A program made the translations under genes and the position numbers. A DNA stretch of 64,000 nucleotides from Euglena gracilis. Its lineage: Eukaryota; Euglenida; Euglenophyceae; Euglenales. The stretch lies in NCBI GenBank assembly GCA_039621445.1, contig CP154954.1, forward strand, positions 3,601,715-3,665,714, read 5' to 3'. Shown here piece after piece: positions 43,753-56,611 of the stretch; positions within the stretch are counted from its first letter, which is position 1; every line of letters starts with the position of its first letter. The notes under the pieces are model-generated. The model saw nothing but the letters and a program-made list of their open reading frames with translations. It was not told where the DNA came from and did not search any database.

Positions 43753-44799
43753 GTGCCAAAAAAAAACCCAATATTCAAAACCACCTGCAACCTTCATCCT
43801 CCGACCAGGAGGTGTCGATGTATAGGGGATTTATCCCCATTGGGACCTTTCCCTGACATGATCTTTTGCTGGATAGACATATGATTGGGTGTCATCTGCC
43901 ACGTTCCCCTGAAATGTATTATTCAACCCTGTGACATCTTCCATCAGCAGGAAGGCAGGAATGAGATTTCGATGTCATACAGCCTGACAAAAAGCCTGAC
44001 GGGGTGGTCAGCAGACAGGGGGTACACCAATTTGAATCATTTTGGGAGCCATTGCGGGGGCATTGGCCATTTTTTGGGGGGGGTCATTTTGGCATTTCAG
44101 CCAGTTTATGGTTTTTCCAACAGGCTGCAAAAAAAAAGCTTCTCTGAAACTTGCAAATACAAAAAAAAGCGAAATTAAACCACAATTCCTCCATTACTTA
44201 GGGACAAACATCACAGGTCGCATCTGACCAGGGGGGGATTTCTTGGACAAGCCCGGTCATTGGACGAGGAAATAATCATCCATTTGCTGTGAAAGGAGAC
44301 AATCTACACAGTCTGGACGCCCCTTGTTCGTTGGACAATTGGCAACGGTCGCCCAGCCCCCCAGTATGGACAGGCGGAGTGGGGGGGGGGGTATTTTGAC
44401 CCCCCAGGAGGCAGGGTTTTTTGGTGCTATAAGGGGGTTCATTTCATTTTTAGGAAGGGAGGGTGAGTAACAACTTGCCGTGGAGGCCTCCCAGTGGACT
44501 TTCCAACAGAAAAAGTCAGTTGACCCAACGTGACATCCAAGGGAGAGGGACAAAATGTCCTTGAAATGGCGGGATCTGATCAGCAACAATTGCAGATGGA
44601 AAATTTTTTGTGGGGAATCCTCAAAATGCGGGGAAAATCCTGGACGCCCCCTTAAAACGGCCAGGAAATTTCTGGATGAAGAAAATCTCACAAAGCCATT
44701 CTTCAGGGAAATTCCACACCAAACCCAAAAATTGGTTTCTCCAAATCCAAAATTCAAAAAGTTTGGATTTGAACGTTAAAAAATCACATGCTGAATGAT

Positions 44800-44812
44800 N
44801 NNNNNNNNNNNN
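44800..44812. other. Assembly gap (13 N)
   Basis: Thirteen undetermined bases. The left flank equals 62,6xx sequence up to its last base (62,691), and the right flank equals sequence from 25,604. The gap therefore sits exactly between the two copies of the duplicated segment. Confidence 1.
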
Positions 44813-46442
44813 CCTCGAAATTGCAGGATTTTTTGGCAAGAGAGTGCCAGCAGGAAAAATTCGACCATTTCGGGTGGTCCCGCAATCCCCCCAGGGTCGG
44901 TTGGATGGCCCCTTGGCAGGTGGGGTGGTGGTCAGGACCCTGCCCCTCCTCCCCACGGTCAAGGGGGGGGGGGACACCCCCCACCTAAAGCCGGGGCCCC
45001 CCCCCCCCTTGATCGAACCCTGTACCCCCCCCCCACAGGCCCCATGGGGCGGCAGGACAGAGTTGCGCCAGAAATTGTTTCTTCCGGACTTGCACCGCCC
45101 TCGGCACCAGAGTGCCCGAGCTGAATGCCCAGGCAATCTTTTCCGTGTTCCCGATCCCCCCTCCCCGGGATCGAGGCGCCTTGGAGTGTCTCCAGGCAGG
45201 CAGCCCCCTCCGGGGTGGGGGGGGAATCAGCCGGTTGGGTGTGCAGCACGGTGTCGGGAGGGTCAGGGAGGGGACAGGGTGCCGGGCAGCGGGAGGGAAG
45301 GCGGTCCTCCCCTCGGCAACGCCCGCTGGGTAAGCCGCTCGTGGCCTTCCCAGGCTTGTGCCACGCCCCACCCCCACCCCGGACCCAGGGGTGGCCACCA
45401 CCCCCCCGCCCCCCCCCCCAACCGCACTGACGACACCGTCCCCATGTTGAGTTTGACGGTGCTCGGGCTAATGGCAAAAGAAGGCGGGCAGGTTCAGGGG
45501 TTTTTTTTTAAGACCGGGGGTCAGCCCCCCCCCCCAACCCACCCCCTCCCCCCCCCCCCCGGGGTCCTGGGGGACCCACCCACTTTTCCCTGAAAATGAC
45601 CAAAAATCGCGAATAATGCTAAAATTTCACCATTTCAAAAAAAATTTGGCGCCAAAAGCGCCGAAAAGTATATCCCCCCTGGGGGGACCCCCTGGGGGGG
45701 GGGGGGGGCGCGGGCGGACCCACCCAACCGACCCCCCCAGGGGTCCAAGACAAAAAAAACCTTTAGGAAGGTTGTTGGTATATGTGAAAGAACCTCAAAT
45801 GCCACCATTGGCCCCGTGTCCGCCGCAGGTTCGTGATGGGTTGGGGGTCTGCCTGAAAAAATGTGGCGCGTGGCGCCGGAAGCTGCTGACAGGGGAGAAG
45901 GAGGTTCGACCCTTCACTACGTAATGGTTACAGTCAACTTTTTTTAGGCCCTGAGGAGGTGCCCGCCCCCCCCCCCACTGCCCACCCTTTGGGGTGGGGT
46001 GGGGGGCTTGAGAGACCTTATATTTCTTGTGCGCCCGGGGCTGTGGGGGGCCAACAAGGCTGCACGGGAATGCCCAGTGGGGGGTCGGACCCCCCACCTG
46101 GGGGGAAGGTCGACCCCACACCAAGGCACCACGCAAAAAAAAAATCGAAGGCTGCAAAAGAATCGTTTTTGAACGAAAATCAGCGGAAATACGAGAAGGC
46201 TTGGAGGGGGGGGGTTCGCCCTCCATGTGGCTTTGGGGATTCCTACACAGCCCTGGGGGTGAAAACTCCATTTTTGGTGAACGCAGGGCTCACCGGACAC
46301 AAGCACAGGTTTAACTCGGTCTGTCCGCCGGTGGATTGCAGCCAACAAAAGCCTGCCCTGCAAATAACCCAAGGCTATTTTACATGGCAAACACTGATCC
46401 CAGGCATCCGTCATGCTTGACAGAACAGAAACGGTGATGGCA

Positions 46443-46498
<56 letters not shown>

Positions 46499-46520
46499 CA
46501 CCAACAACAACAACAACGAG

Positions 46521-46552
<32 letters not shown>

Positions 46553-46575
46553 TGATGATAATAATAATAATAATG
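46443..46575. repeat. Compound trinucleotide microsatellite (copy 2)
   Basis: TAA repeats, then CAA and CCA, then about 13 ACG triplets, then ATG and TAA. It is shorter than, and different in order from, the counterpart at 28,898-29,110. Confidence 0.95.
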
Positions 46576-46764
46576 ACGAACACCATTGGGCTCAACCTGT
46601 TGGGAGGCGGCAGCCTTCGAAATTTTCCACGCTCTAGCCAGAGGTTTTAAAAGGCCCCAGGATTGGGTCTTCCACACCACCCACCCACCCCTGGAGGGGG
46701 ATTGGGAGTTAATTTTGGGGTTCACGAAAACTCGGGGGGGGCAAACTCCTCTTTGAAAGGGTAA

Positions 46765-47165
46765 AACCCCCCAAATAATACCCCCCAGGGTATTATTTTT
46801 TCGCCCGAGTCCCGGCCCGAGGGAGGGGGGTATTATTTGGGGGGGGGGTATTATTTCCCAAAAATTTTCGAACTTTTTTTGAAGTCCCGTAGGAGCAAAA
46901 ATAGCGCCAAAACGCCCCTTTGGGGTCATTTTTTGTACTTTCTCATGAAATTTACCATTTCTTTTTGGAGGCCAGATGATCCAGAAAAATCGATTTTTTT
47001 TGTAATTTGTTGTAAGAGATTGTGGTTTTTACCTACATTTTCAGGTCAAAAATCCGGGCCTTGGGCCCGAAACCGGGGGGGGGGGGTATTATTTCAGCAG
47101 CCCGAGGGGGGGGTGGGGGGGTATTATTTGGGGGGGTATTATTTGGGGGGGGTATTATTTGGGGT
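46765..47165. mobile_element. C-tract TIR element, AATAATACCCC family (copy 2)
   Basis: Counterpart of 29,300-29,690, with CAAATAATACCCCCC at the left and GGGGGGTATTATTTGGGG words at the right. The number and spacing of the right-hand words differ from copy 1. Confidence 0.5.
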
Positions 47166-48068
47166 GAGGGTTTACTCACTCGGCCCTACGCTGGGCCGGA
47201 CCCACCCATCCCCCAGGTCGCCAAACTGGAAACGTCTCTGGCTCTGACGCAATTGAAGGGAAAAGGTGCTCGCGTTGTCATGCAGCCGCCTGGGTTTCGC
47301 TCGCATCTGCACCTGGGTAGGGGCAGGGTCGGGGGTAGGAAGGGGCCCGCGCACACGGCGTAGACCCTGCCACAGGCTTCTGAGTCTGTCGTGTAACAGC
47401 GATGGACAGCGATCCCCGTGTGTGAGTGCCAGCGAACTGTCCAAACCAACATGCTGTGTCGAGGTTGGGAATAGAGTGGAATCGGCAGAAAGAATTGGCC
47501 CACGCCTCCGAAAGACTTCTTTGAAACAGCGGTTCCTGCAGGGGTCCAAGAATGCCTCCCTCCCCCGGCCTGCCCATAGCACCCAGCCCCCCACCGGAGG
47601 GGGGGTTCTGTAGAAAGGCTGTTGCTGATGGGAGAGGCTCTGATTCAGTGCCCATTTTTAAATACCTGGACTATCTAAGGCCGGGGGGGTATGCAACGAG
47701 GCACCTCAAAATATGCAATGCAAAAAAATGCAAAAAAAATGCAAATGATGCCACTTATATCCCCCCTGGAGGTGCGCTCCAGCAAGCGTTGTGCCCTTTC
47801 TTGAGAGGGGCTACCCAGGTTCTTGGGCAAAGTTGGAGATTGTGAATCATTCAAGGATCAAAACATTTGACTCGATCTGGACAAAAGATCGAGAACGTGG
47901 ATGGGCAGGATCCAGCCCAACGTTTGAAAGCAAACGAAGAAGAAGAAGAGGAATAACAATTGTTGCCTCCTGAAGCGAGTGGAACAGCGTACTGCACAGG
48001 TACACGACAGCCCACTGGGTACGGGTGCCTGGGTCGGGCTCTCCCTCGCCGCGCGGCGCAGCGCTCGC

Positions 48069-48224
48069 TCACTTTTCCGTGAAGTGGAACACGCCGTCCC
48101 ACAGCCGGCCGGCCTCCGTGTGCTCCAGCTGGGCGGCCAAGGCGGCCCACGCCTTGTCTGGCGGGTCCAGCAGCGGGTTGGCCGCCAGCAGCTGCCGCGC
48201 CCGTTGGTGGTCCCCAGCAGCCCA
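48069..48224 (-). CDS. Adenylyl cyclase, last exon (copy 2)
   Basis: Counterpart of 30,621-30,776 with the stop at 48,069-48,071. It reads WAAGDHQRARQLLAANP and ends RLWDGVFHFTEK. Against copy 1 it has Trp for Arg at the first codon, Leu for Pro before WDGV, and two synonymous changes. The intron borders are unchanged. Confidence 0.85.
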   Translation of the reverse strand, partial: WAAGDHQRARQLLAANPLLDPPDKAWAALAAQLEHTEAGRLWDGVFHFTEK

Positions 48225-49262
48225 CTCTGCAGCCTAAACTTTGGGGGGGGGGGGACAATCATCCAAACCTTGTGTGTGTGGACCAGACAATTTGCGGAGT
48301 TTGGGCCTGCCAAAAATGAATGCTTCGCCTTGTTCAGAGAGCGGGTGCCTGGCAGCATTTTCCACCGCACAGCAAACGCCATTGTAAGGGTAATCTCATG
48401 TGCCTTGGATGCTTTAATTGGATGTGAACACAGAAAAGAAGATGCACAATGTGAGGTGCCATCTTAAGAACTTTAAACTGGCATTTTTTTTGTGCAGAAA
48501 AAAATCGAAAAACGTCTGTGCAGGAAAAAAGGCGAAATAAAAAGGGTCTTGCAAAAGAAACAGGGTTCAAGGAGCACAGAGGGAGAGCTCTTGGGAGGAT
48601 CGTCTTGGAGTCTGGTGGAAGAAAACAAAGCATAGAAAACTCCAGAACATCTGTCACCAAAACCTTGGATAATTACCCTTTGAATTGTGTTGAACTGAAT
48701 TACCTTTGAATTGAACTGAGTTGTCCCCAAGGAAAAAACGGCAGCACCTAACCACCGCCCCCCCCCCCCCGAGGGAGGGCCCAATGCTCAAAAGGGTCCA
48801 CACCTGTGTGTTTAAGAAATAGCTCGGACCCGAATTCGCCTATGTTTTTGTGCTCCCCACGGGGGATGTGGTCAGGGTTGGGCCAAAGTTAGGAGGTTAG
48901 GCCAGAATCGGGCCAAAAGGCCTCAAGGCCTGAACCCTAACCCTAAACCAATTCCCAACGCTAACCCCAACCCTCTCCCCAAGCCCAAACCCCACACTGC
49001 GAGCAGGCCTTCCATGCTGCACATTTTTCAAGGACATCGTGATCACTTTTGGAACGACAATTGCAACCCTAAGCCTATTCCTAAAAACAACAGAACAGGA
49101 GACAACTTCTGGGGTGCCGTTAGATAAAACGTTGACATCCTCCGACACAAACAATTGTCCCATGTAGGAAGAGTTTCCCATGGAGGGGTATCGGTGGGGA
49201 AGAGGTTTATACGAGGGGTGGTGATAAATGTTTGGGGGGGGGGGTTTAGCCACCCCACTTAT

Positions 49263-49904
49263 GCAATTGCTTGGATAGCTTTGCAGTACCTCCCCCCCCC
49301 CTTGTCCAACGACCACTAATATTCGACCACTAATACTCTGACCGGGGGGGGGGGGCGGTCGCTAAAATGGCCAATGTTCGTCTCCGACCAGGGGGGGGGG
49401 GGTGGTCGTTAGACAAGCGGGGTGGACCCCAAGTCGGAGGAAAATTTACCATAGATGGGGGTATATGGCCATTTTTGGGCTGTTTTTGGCCATTTATGCT
49501 ATTTCTTGACTACGGTTGGCCACTTTTGGCCATTTTTGGACATTTTTGGGGCACTTTTGGGAATTTTTAGGCATTTTTGACCGCTTTTCGCCATGTTTGG
49601 TCGCTTTTGGCCACTTTTGGCAACTGTTGGCCACACTTTGGCCCCCTTTGCCCATTTTTGGCCACTTTAGGCTGTTTTTGGTTACTTTTGGCAATTTGTG
49701 CCTTATTTTTGCTATTTTTGGCAACTTTTTGGGCACTTTTGGCCATCCTTTGGCCATTTTAGGCCATTTTGGGCTATTTTTGACTGTTTTTAGCCAACTT
49801 TTAGCAATTTTGGCCGAACCAACATCGTATACAAAGAGATCGTCTCTGACTGGGGGGGGTGGTCGTTAGACAAGCCCGGTCGTTGGACAAGGGGGGGGGA
49901 GGTA
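49263..49904. mobile_element. C-tract TIR element inserted only in copy 2
   Basis: Copy 1 reads CCACTTATCCTCGGTGCC without interruption (about 31,776-31,793). In copy 2 about 640 bp separate CACTTAT from CCTCGG. Near the left end stands TACCTCCCCCCCCCCTTG then TCCAACGACC; the right end is GGTCGTTGGACAAGGGGG then AGGTA, its reverse complement. TAT may be a target duplication. Inside are GTCGTTAGACAA tags and a long degenerate tandem of TTTTTGGCCA-type words (49,460-49,800). No coding capacity, so a non-autonomous transposon is likely. About 24 bp at the left (GCAATTGCTTGGATAGCTTT) lie outside the terminal repeat. Confidence 0.65.
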
Positions 49905-50515
49905 TCCTCGGTGCCTGCATGTGTGCAGTATTCACAGTGTATGCATGTATGTATGCCCCTCGGTTGGAGGACAGAGATGGGAAATGGGGGGGGGGGACGG
50001 GAAGGCCTGGTGAGGTGGGGTGGACCCCCCCGGGGGTCCAACCCACCACCCACCACCCACAGGGTTGCAGGGATTCCTGTGCAGCCCTGGGAGGGGTACT
50101 GCTAAGCTGTCCTCTTAGGACCCTTCCCCCTCCCTTGAACCCACTGACCTGCCTATGGAATGGGGAATGTCAAATGGAATTTTTCAACAAATTTTGTTTT
50201 AAAGAAGGGATTTGGAGGGTGTTTTGGGGTCATTCTGGGTGGGGCAGGGCTGCACGGGAAGGCATGGTGGGGGTCGATCGACCCCCACCCAGAAGGTGGG
50301 GGGGTCGCCCCCCCCACCCACGATGGCACCACGCAGGGAAAAAACCACACGAATTTTGACCTAAAAATTGGTGCCCCCAGAAATACGGGAAAGGGTGTGG
50401 GAGTGGTCAGACTCCCCTACCCACCAGGTTGGAAGGGGGATGACCCCCCCACCCACCCTCCCACTCATGGTTTGGGGATTCTCGCCCTGGGATGAGGCGG
50501 CACAGCAGGCTGTCT

Positions 50516-50611
50516 GCCCGCCACTATTGAGGCGTATGCCTGCTCATACCGCGCGGACGACTGCAGCAGCGTCAGGCGGTCCACGAGGGTCCAGTGGTAG
50601 GTCACCTGGCT
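50516..50611 (-). CDS. Adenylyl cyclase, C-terminal tail exon (copy 2)
   Basis: Counterpart of 32,512-32,607. One replacement (Val for Ala before TYHW) and one synonymous change. The frame and the proposed borders are intact. Confidence 0.75.
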
Positions 50612-52117
50612 GGGGGCAGGCCGGGGATGAGAGAGGTCTGAGGACTGTGTGGGAAGGCCTGTGGGGGGGTTGCCCCCCCCCCACCCGGGAGGGGTGGGGT
50701 CGAATACCCCCACAAACGGTGTCGCCGAGCAAGGAAAAATTCCTTTGTTGCCAAAGAAACTTTCACCTAAAAAGTGCCCTGGGAGGAAAAAACGGGGGGA
50801 AAAAAGGGGGTGGGGGGTTTGGGGGACCCCCATGACAGGTATGGGGGGCACCACCACCGCCAATTGGTTTCAGGGAGTTGTCTAGGGGAACATCTTCAGA
50901 AATCATATGACTCTCCACATGAGTTGTTCTGTCAGGATAAAACTCAGTGAGTGGACGTTTGAAAGAAAATTTACAAACTCCTTGTTTCATGCATTATATA
51001 TGTCACTCATAATATACAACACATATGCACTTAAATGTGGAAGTCTGAGTGAGAAAGTTTTTGCAATGTCGTGTGCTTCGGTCAAAATACATCCAGATTC
51101 CCACCAAGGAACTTGGCAGCACGTATCGTCCTCACCTTGCACCCGAGGAAGATCTCTGCAAATTTGCGACGTTGGGAAGCGGTCACCCAGCCATTTGGCT
51201 GTGGGGACAATGCGACGTTTGAGCGGGCCACAGACCAGACTTGCAATTATCCCGAGCTATCGCACGTCCTGGATTGGCCACAACGTATGAACAGAAGCAA
51301 AGCAAGACATTGCCTTCTCCCGGGCCATGGACAGGACCGCAGGACTCTGACCCCTCCTCCATGCTGACGCTGCCGACTTGAATGTAGGAATGCTCTCCGG
51401 GCCACAGCAGGGAGGCCCACCCACACAACCCAGGGGGAAGACCATGGGAATCGCCAGAGATGGCAACGACCGAGTGCGGTGTGCAGCTGGACAGTGGTGG
51501 GAATTGCTTTCCGTCAGTCCATGTCGGGAAGTGTCGTGTCGCACCACAAACCACCCCAAGGCCCAACCGCTTTGCGAAGGCTCAGAGATTTCTCCCCCTG
51601 CCCACATGGCTGGGAACTGTGGTTGCATGGACAAAGCCCCCGCATCGGGCGGCTGGAAAAATAAAAGTCGTCGATGAGGGAGGAGGGGTCCAAGGCTGGA
51701 GAAAGGCTGTTGGCAGGGGGGGGGGGGATGCACCAGAGGGAAAAAAAATGCACAAAAAATGCGAAAAATGCACAAAAAATGCACAAAAAAAATGCACAAA
51801 AATGCAAAAAAAAAATGTGCAAAAATGCACAAAAAAAATGCACAAAAATGCAAAAAAAAATGTGCAAAAATGCACAAAAAAAATGCACAAAAATGCATAA
51901 AAAAATGCACAAAAATGCGCAAAAATGCAAACACATCCCCCCTGCAGTTGGCTGGAAAAAGGCTGCTGTCTTGCTGGACGACCCCCCCCCGGGGGGATGG
52001 GGTCCACTTCGGCTTCAGGGACGCCCTGGTTTGTTCAGGGGTACCACATCATCCCTTGATTTTGATGGGGGGGGTCAGTAAGACGGAGGTTGGGTGGAAG
52101 GGGGGGGAGGGGCATCG

Positions 52118-52266
52118 CTGGCCGGCACCGGCAGGACGTCCAACGCGTCGTCCACCTCCAGGACGGCGCCATCGCGGGGGAGCAGCCCCGGGGGGCCAGC
52201 CCCCTTCGGGGTGCACATCTCGGCGCACTCCGCCGCACACAGCACCTCGTAGACGGGCAGCACCTC
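52118..52266 (-). CDS. Adenylyl cyclase, end of catalytic domain (copy 2)
   Basis: Counterpart of 34,063-34,211, reading EVLPVYEVLC and on to LEVDDALDVLPVP. The only change I see inside is synonymous (CCC for CCG-type third position near VLP). The low border is uncertain, as in copy 1. Confidence 0.7.
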
Positions 52267-52519
52267 GACGCTAGGGTGGGGGGAACAACCCACCCCAATG
52301 CCCAACCCTCCTGGGGTCCGGTCGAAAATGCGCCCTCCCAGCCTTGAATCGATCTTTTGAAGAAAAAAAAAGTATGCAGTCCACCCAAATGGCAGGGAGT
52401 GTAAACCAGGTTTTGAATAGTGCTGAGCTCTTAATAAGCGCGCCCCACCCCTTCACTGACCCCCCCATATGAACCGGCCCACTCCATGGAGCTCTTTTGA
52501 CTGAAATGCAAGGGTTTTG

Positions 52520-52790
52520 TGCCCGAAACGAGAGGCCAGGGGGTCAAAAAACGCCCATTTTTTTGGCTCAAAAAAAAAACACGTTTTCTGGGTCCGGGAG
52601 GCCCAAAAACATGGTTTTGGGCAAAAAAAAATTCGATTTTTTTTCGACTTTTTTTGCCCGTTTTTGCCCCAAATTCAATGGGTTTCGGGCCAAAAACGGG
52701 GCGCTGGCGGGGCGAAAAACGCTCATTTTCGGCTCAAACACATTTTTTCCGGGTCCGGGAGGCCAAAAAACATTTCAAAAAGGCAAAAAA
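52520..52790. repeat. Intronic tandem repeat of about 155 bp (copy 2)
   Basis: Nearly two units, one fewer than at 34,480-34,870. The missing unit is the middle one of copy 1, as expected from unequal pairing of repeats. Confidence 0.65.
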
Positions 52791-54066
52791 ATTTCGATTT
52801 TGTTCGTTTTTTTTCCGACTTTTTTGGCCGAAAACGGAAATCTGACAGTGGAAAAAGTGTGCAAAATGTCCCAAATTGGCCGAAAAACGGCCGTATCTTG
52901 GGCTAGGCGGGGAGTTGCGGGGAAATCAAAATACCAGTAGATGGGGCGTTCCAAAGGCTTCAAATTAGGTCTCCGGACATTTCCTTTGACTTGGCTTCAT
53001 TTTGGAGATATTTTGAAAATTGACATTTTTTGGCCGAAATGGCAGAGTCCAAAGGGTTAAAAAGGGGGGCGGGCTGATTCTACCCAGTTTGGACCCCTTC
53101 GCGCGTGAATAACTCGGGCCTGGCGGGGAGTTGGGGGTCAAACCCAGGTGATTCGGAAGCTAGAAATCCAGTCGCTTGCAACTGAAAAAAAAAATCCGGG
53201 AACGGGGCCGGGATCATGGTGATAATCCGTCGGTTCTCCTGGTGGCCCAACCCGGGGGGGGGTTCGCCAGGGGTAAGCTTCGCTCTTACCCATAAAGGGA
53301 TAAGAGCTCAGCGACCCCCCCCCAAAATAAGACCCTCCCCCAAAATAAGACCCCCACCATAAAACAAGACCCCCTGCCAATTTTCAGCAAAAATCCAAAA
53401 CTAGACCCCCCCCAAATAGTAAGACCCCCTTGGGGTTTTGGCGGGAAAAAACCAAAAAATAAACCCAAAAATCTCCCCAAAATGGGTGATTTCTGGCATT
53501 TTTTTTATTTTTGTCCGTGTTGTGTGTCAAAATTGGCAATTTTTTTTTTACACTCGATGCCGAAAATCACCCTTTTTAGACCTGTTTTAGGACCCTCTCG
53601 CGGGAAAAAAATTTTGGTCGAATTTTTCAGCAAAAAGTGGACCCCCAAGCCAAAGAATTACCCCCCCCCCCCCCGCGCGCTTTTCAGCGACGGACCCAAA
53701 AAGTAGACCCGGGGGGGGGGGGTTGAGGGATGTGCCTGACCAATGACACGACACATCAGTGTTGTGTTGGAGTCCTGGCTGGGTCCCCCCTGGTGGCTTT
53801 ACATTTTTTTCTGTTCTCTTTACCATTTCATCACAGTTTCTTTGCCATGGGCTTCACATCGGCCCATACCTGCATGATTCCACAGCCCTTGATGTTCCGG
53901 GGGGGGGGGGGGCATGGGCAGCCAGAAACAGCCACTTTTGACCCACGCACAAGCGCACACCCCAGGGGGGTTCAATACAATTCCTCTGTCATGCAGTTCT
54001 GGTCCCTCCACAAGACAGCAGAAGAGCAGGTCCGCCAGTGCGTTCCGGAAGCCCCGCACCCTGGGC

Positions 54067-54202
54067 GGCCTTGCCGGGCACCGTCACCTTCGCCAGCCGC
54101 CTGAAGTGGAAGTCCCCCCGGCAGGCCTCGAACGTGGCGTGGGACACGCAGAGGAACGTCCCGAACTTCTTGTTGAGCGGCTCCAGCCGCGCTGACAGGT
54201 TG
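54067..54202 (-). CDS. Adenylyl cyclase, catalytic exon with transition-state Asn/Arg (copy 2)
   Basis: Counterpart of 36,171-36,306 with the same NLSARLEPLNKKFG and VPGKA text. Differences include one synonymous change in the Ser codon of NLSA and one base near FRRL that exchanges CGG for AGG-type Arg codons. Catalytic residues are unchanged. Confidence 0.9.
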
Positions 54203-55184
54203 GGCCGGCAGCTCCCCTCCCGCTCTCCATCCATCACTAGTGAATCTTCTTGGTAGGAACATTTATTCACTCGGTGACCCCCTGGGGAGGGGGTGGGCAC
54301 CTTTTGCAGCGCCCCCCCCTCCCCCCCTGCAGGGGGGGGGGGCACCCACCCACTCACCCAGCCCAAAACCATGCCAGATCTGCCAAAACCCCTCAAAATA
54401 TGTATTGCCAACCCAGCCCCGGCCCAGTTGGGCTGACTCAAAGTGCATCCCGCCCCCAGGGAGCAGCTCAACCCCAACCCACCCACTCTCAAACCCCCTC
54501 AGAGGTGGGGTCACACGGGCTAAATGAAGAAACGGTGGGAATAAAACAAAATACATTTTCGAACACCCACAAAAAAAAACCCTCAAAGAAACCCTGTGAG
54601 TGAGCTGAATTGCAGATCATGGTTTGCATGCAATACCATGGTCAACACCCCGTGACGACTTGAAGAACCTCAACCCCCTGGTGAATCATTTGGAGGCACT
54701 CAAAATGGGGCAGTGTTCAGAAGGCCTGGTGCGCAGCACCTGGGTGTGGGACCTGGGGTGTGGGGAGAATGGTCGGGAGGACTCCAACTGACCATGGCAG
54801 TCAAACAAAATTCCTTCGGTGCCAATGGTGCCTCAAAATCGGCATTTTGCGAGATGGGAAGGGGTGAAGGAAGGGGTGAAAGGGTGATGCCCCCCCCCCC
54901 CGACCAGGATGAGGAGATCGACACACCCTCCCACCACCCATGAGGTTTCAGGGATCCCAACCCTGGGGCAGGGGGGAGTATGGCCAAATTTTTCAAAATA
55001 AGACAAACCCCCCAAACCCCCAATTCTGCTGAAACAGGGGTGAAACATTAAAAACAACAACATGCAAAACAGTCGTTCGGGGAGTGTGCTTCTGCAGATC
55101 CCAGGGGGAAGGGCAAACTAGACCAACGACTGCAACGGCCCAATGTCCACATGGGCAGCATGCCAATCGGGAGGGGGCTGGCCC

Positions 55185-55228
55185 ACCCCGTCCCCCAGGC
55201 AGGTGTAGCTGACACGGTAGCTGCAGCC
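55185..55228 (-). CDS. Adenylyl cyclase, small catalytic exon with YT-GD box (copy 2)
   Basis: Identical to 37,304-37,347 in coding sequence (GCSYRVSYTCLGDGV). Confidence 0.85.
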
Positions 55229-56551
55229 AGCCCCCAGCGACCGAGCCCACCTCCCCGGGACAACGGAGAATGGGGGGAAGAGGACGAGAAGCACGCACCA
55301 GAATATCGGACAGAAATACAACTTCTTTGCCTGGGAAGGTTGCTCAGGAAAATGGGGTTCCTGAGAGCAAGCGGAGCAGGATACTACTACAGTTGTTGAA
55401 TTGACTGAAATGCCAGGGGCCTAGACAATGGGGCTCTTTGTTTTTTTGTTTGCCTGTGATTGTCAGATGACAACTCTTTTCGATAACTCCTCCACTTGCC
55501 AACCTGCCTGGCCAGAGGTCTTCTGAAGCAAGAGGGGAGTATTTGGGGGGTTGGGGTGGGGCGGTCAATCACAATTCCAATATCATTTCTGTCAATTTGG
55601 TGCCATTTTTGCACGCTTTTGGGTATTTTTCACATTTCTTGATGTTTGTGCCTTTTCTCTAGGTTTTGCACACAAAGTGCCACATTTTTGTGCATTCTTT
55701 TTGCACATTTTCTTCGACGTCGGCAAGGTCCCCCCCCCCCCGCCAGTCGGCAGCAAAAGTCAGGTTCAAAAAAATTCGAAAATCTCAAGAAAATGAAAAA
55801 AAATGCAAAAAAGGTCAAAGAATCGAAAAAATGGGGAAAACAGGAAAAAAAAATAAAAAAAAAAAGCAAAAAAAAATTGTGTCGAAAAAAATAAAAAAAA
55901 GTGCCCATTTGTGGAAAATTTGGGGGGAAATGCGCAAAAAAAGCCCCAAAAAATGCAGGAAAAAATGCGAAATGCACCCCCCTGCAGCCAGCAACATGAC
56001 CTGGGCTTCTGCAATGAGGTGCGAATCAGATGCCCCCGCAAAAACCTTCCCAACTTCAGAATTTGGCATATTTGATGAGGAGCTCTGGAAAAATTCTTCT
56101 AAATGTCCTTCAAAGCTTCGAAATTCACTGTGGATAGCGTCATTCTAGCTGCGCCTTGTGCATTATCTGTGGTCATAAACATAACTTTTGTTCTGAACAT
56201 TCCAGGGCGTTCCTCATTCTCCGGATTCTCTTTTTGTGTTTCAAGGGAAAAAATTGAACCCCCCCCCGGGTGTTTTCGCAACCATGAAGAAAAGAGGGTG
56301 GATTTGGAGCCAGAAAAAATCAAAACTTGAGAAAAACCAATGTTTGAAGGAAAAATTTCCGTCTGTGGTGCCTTCTCAATGTTCAAGGAAAACCTGTTAT
56401 GTGGGAGAAAACCAGAAACAACCTGGAAGGGTCAGCAACCACCAAAATGAATTCTGACCTGGATTTGCAGACTCCTGTTGAGGGAAGCATGTTATGAGAT
56501 CCGGGAAGGGGCAAAAAAAGGTATCCACAGATACGTGGACTCGGCACTGGC

Positions 56552-56611
56552 CGAAGTTGCCCACGAGACATTGGCCGGTGTGGATGCCCGCGCGGAACTT
56601 CAGCACTGGCA
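56552..56611 (-). CDS. Adenylyl cyclase, catalytic exon with GIHTG (copy 2)
   Basis: Counterpart of 38,682-38,741; two synonymous differences (Arg and Leu codons). The adjacent intron end reads CCTGGGAC instead of CCTGGGGC; the three G that pair with the intron start are retained. Confidence 0.85.

Larger units (their letters stand above)
44996..48068. other. 3' flank of the cyclase gene, copy 2
   Basis: Counterpart of 27,461-30,620, without recognisable exons. It contains the microsatellite at 46,443-46,575 and the TATTATTT/G-run element at 46,765-47,165. Confidence 0.4.
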
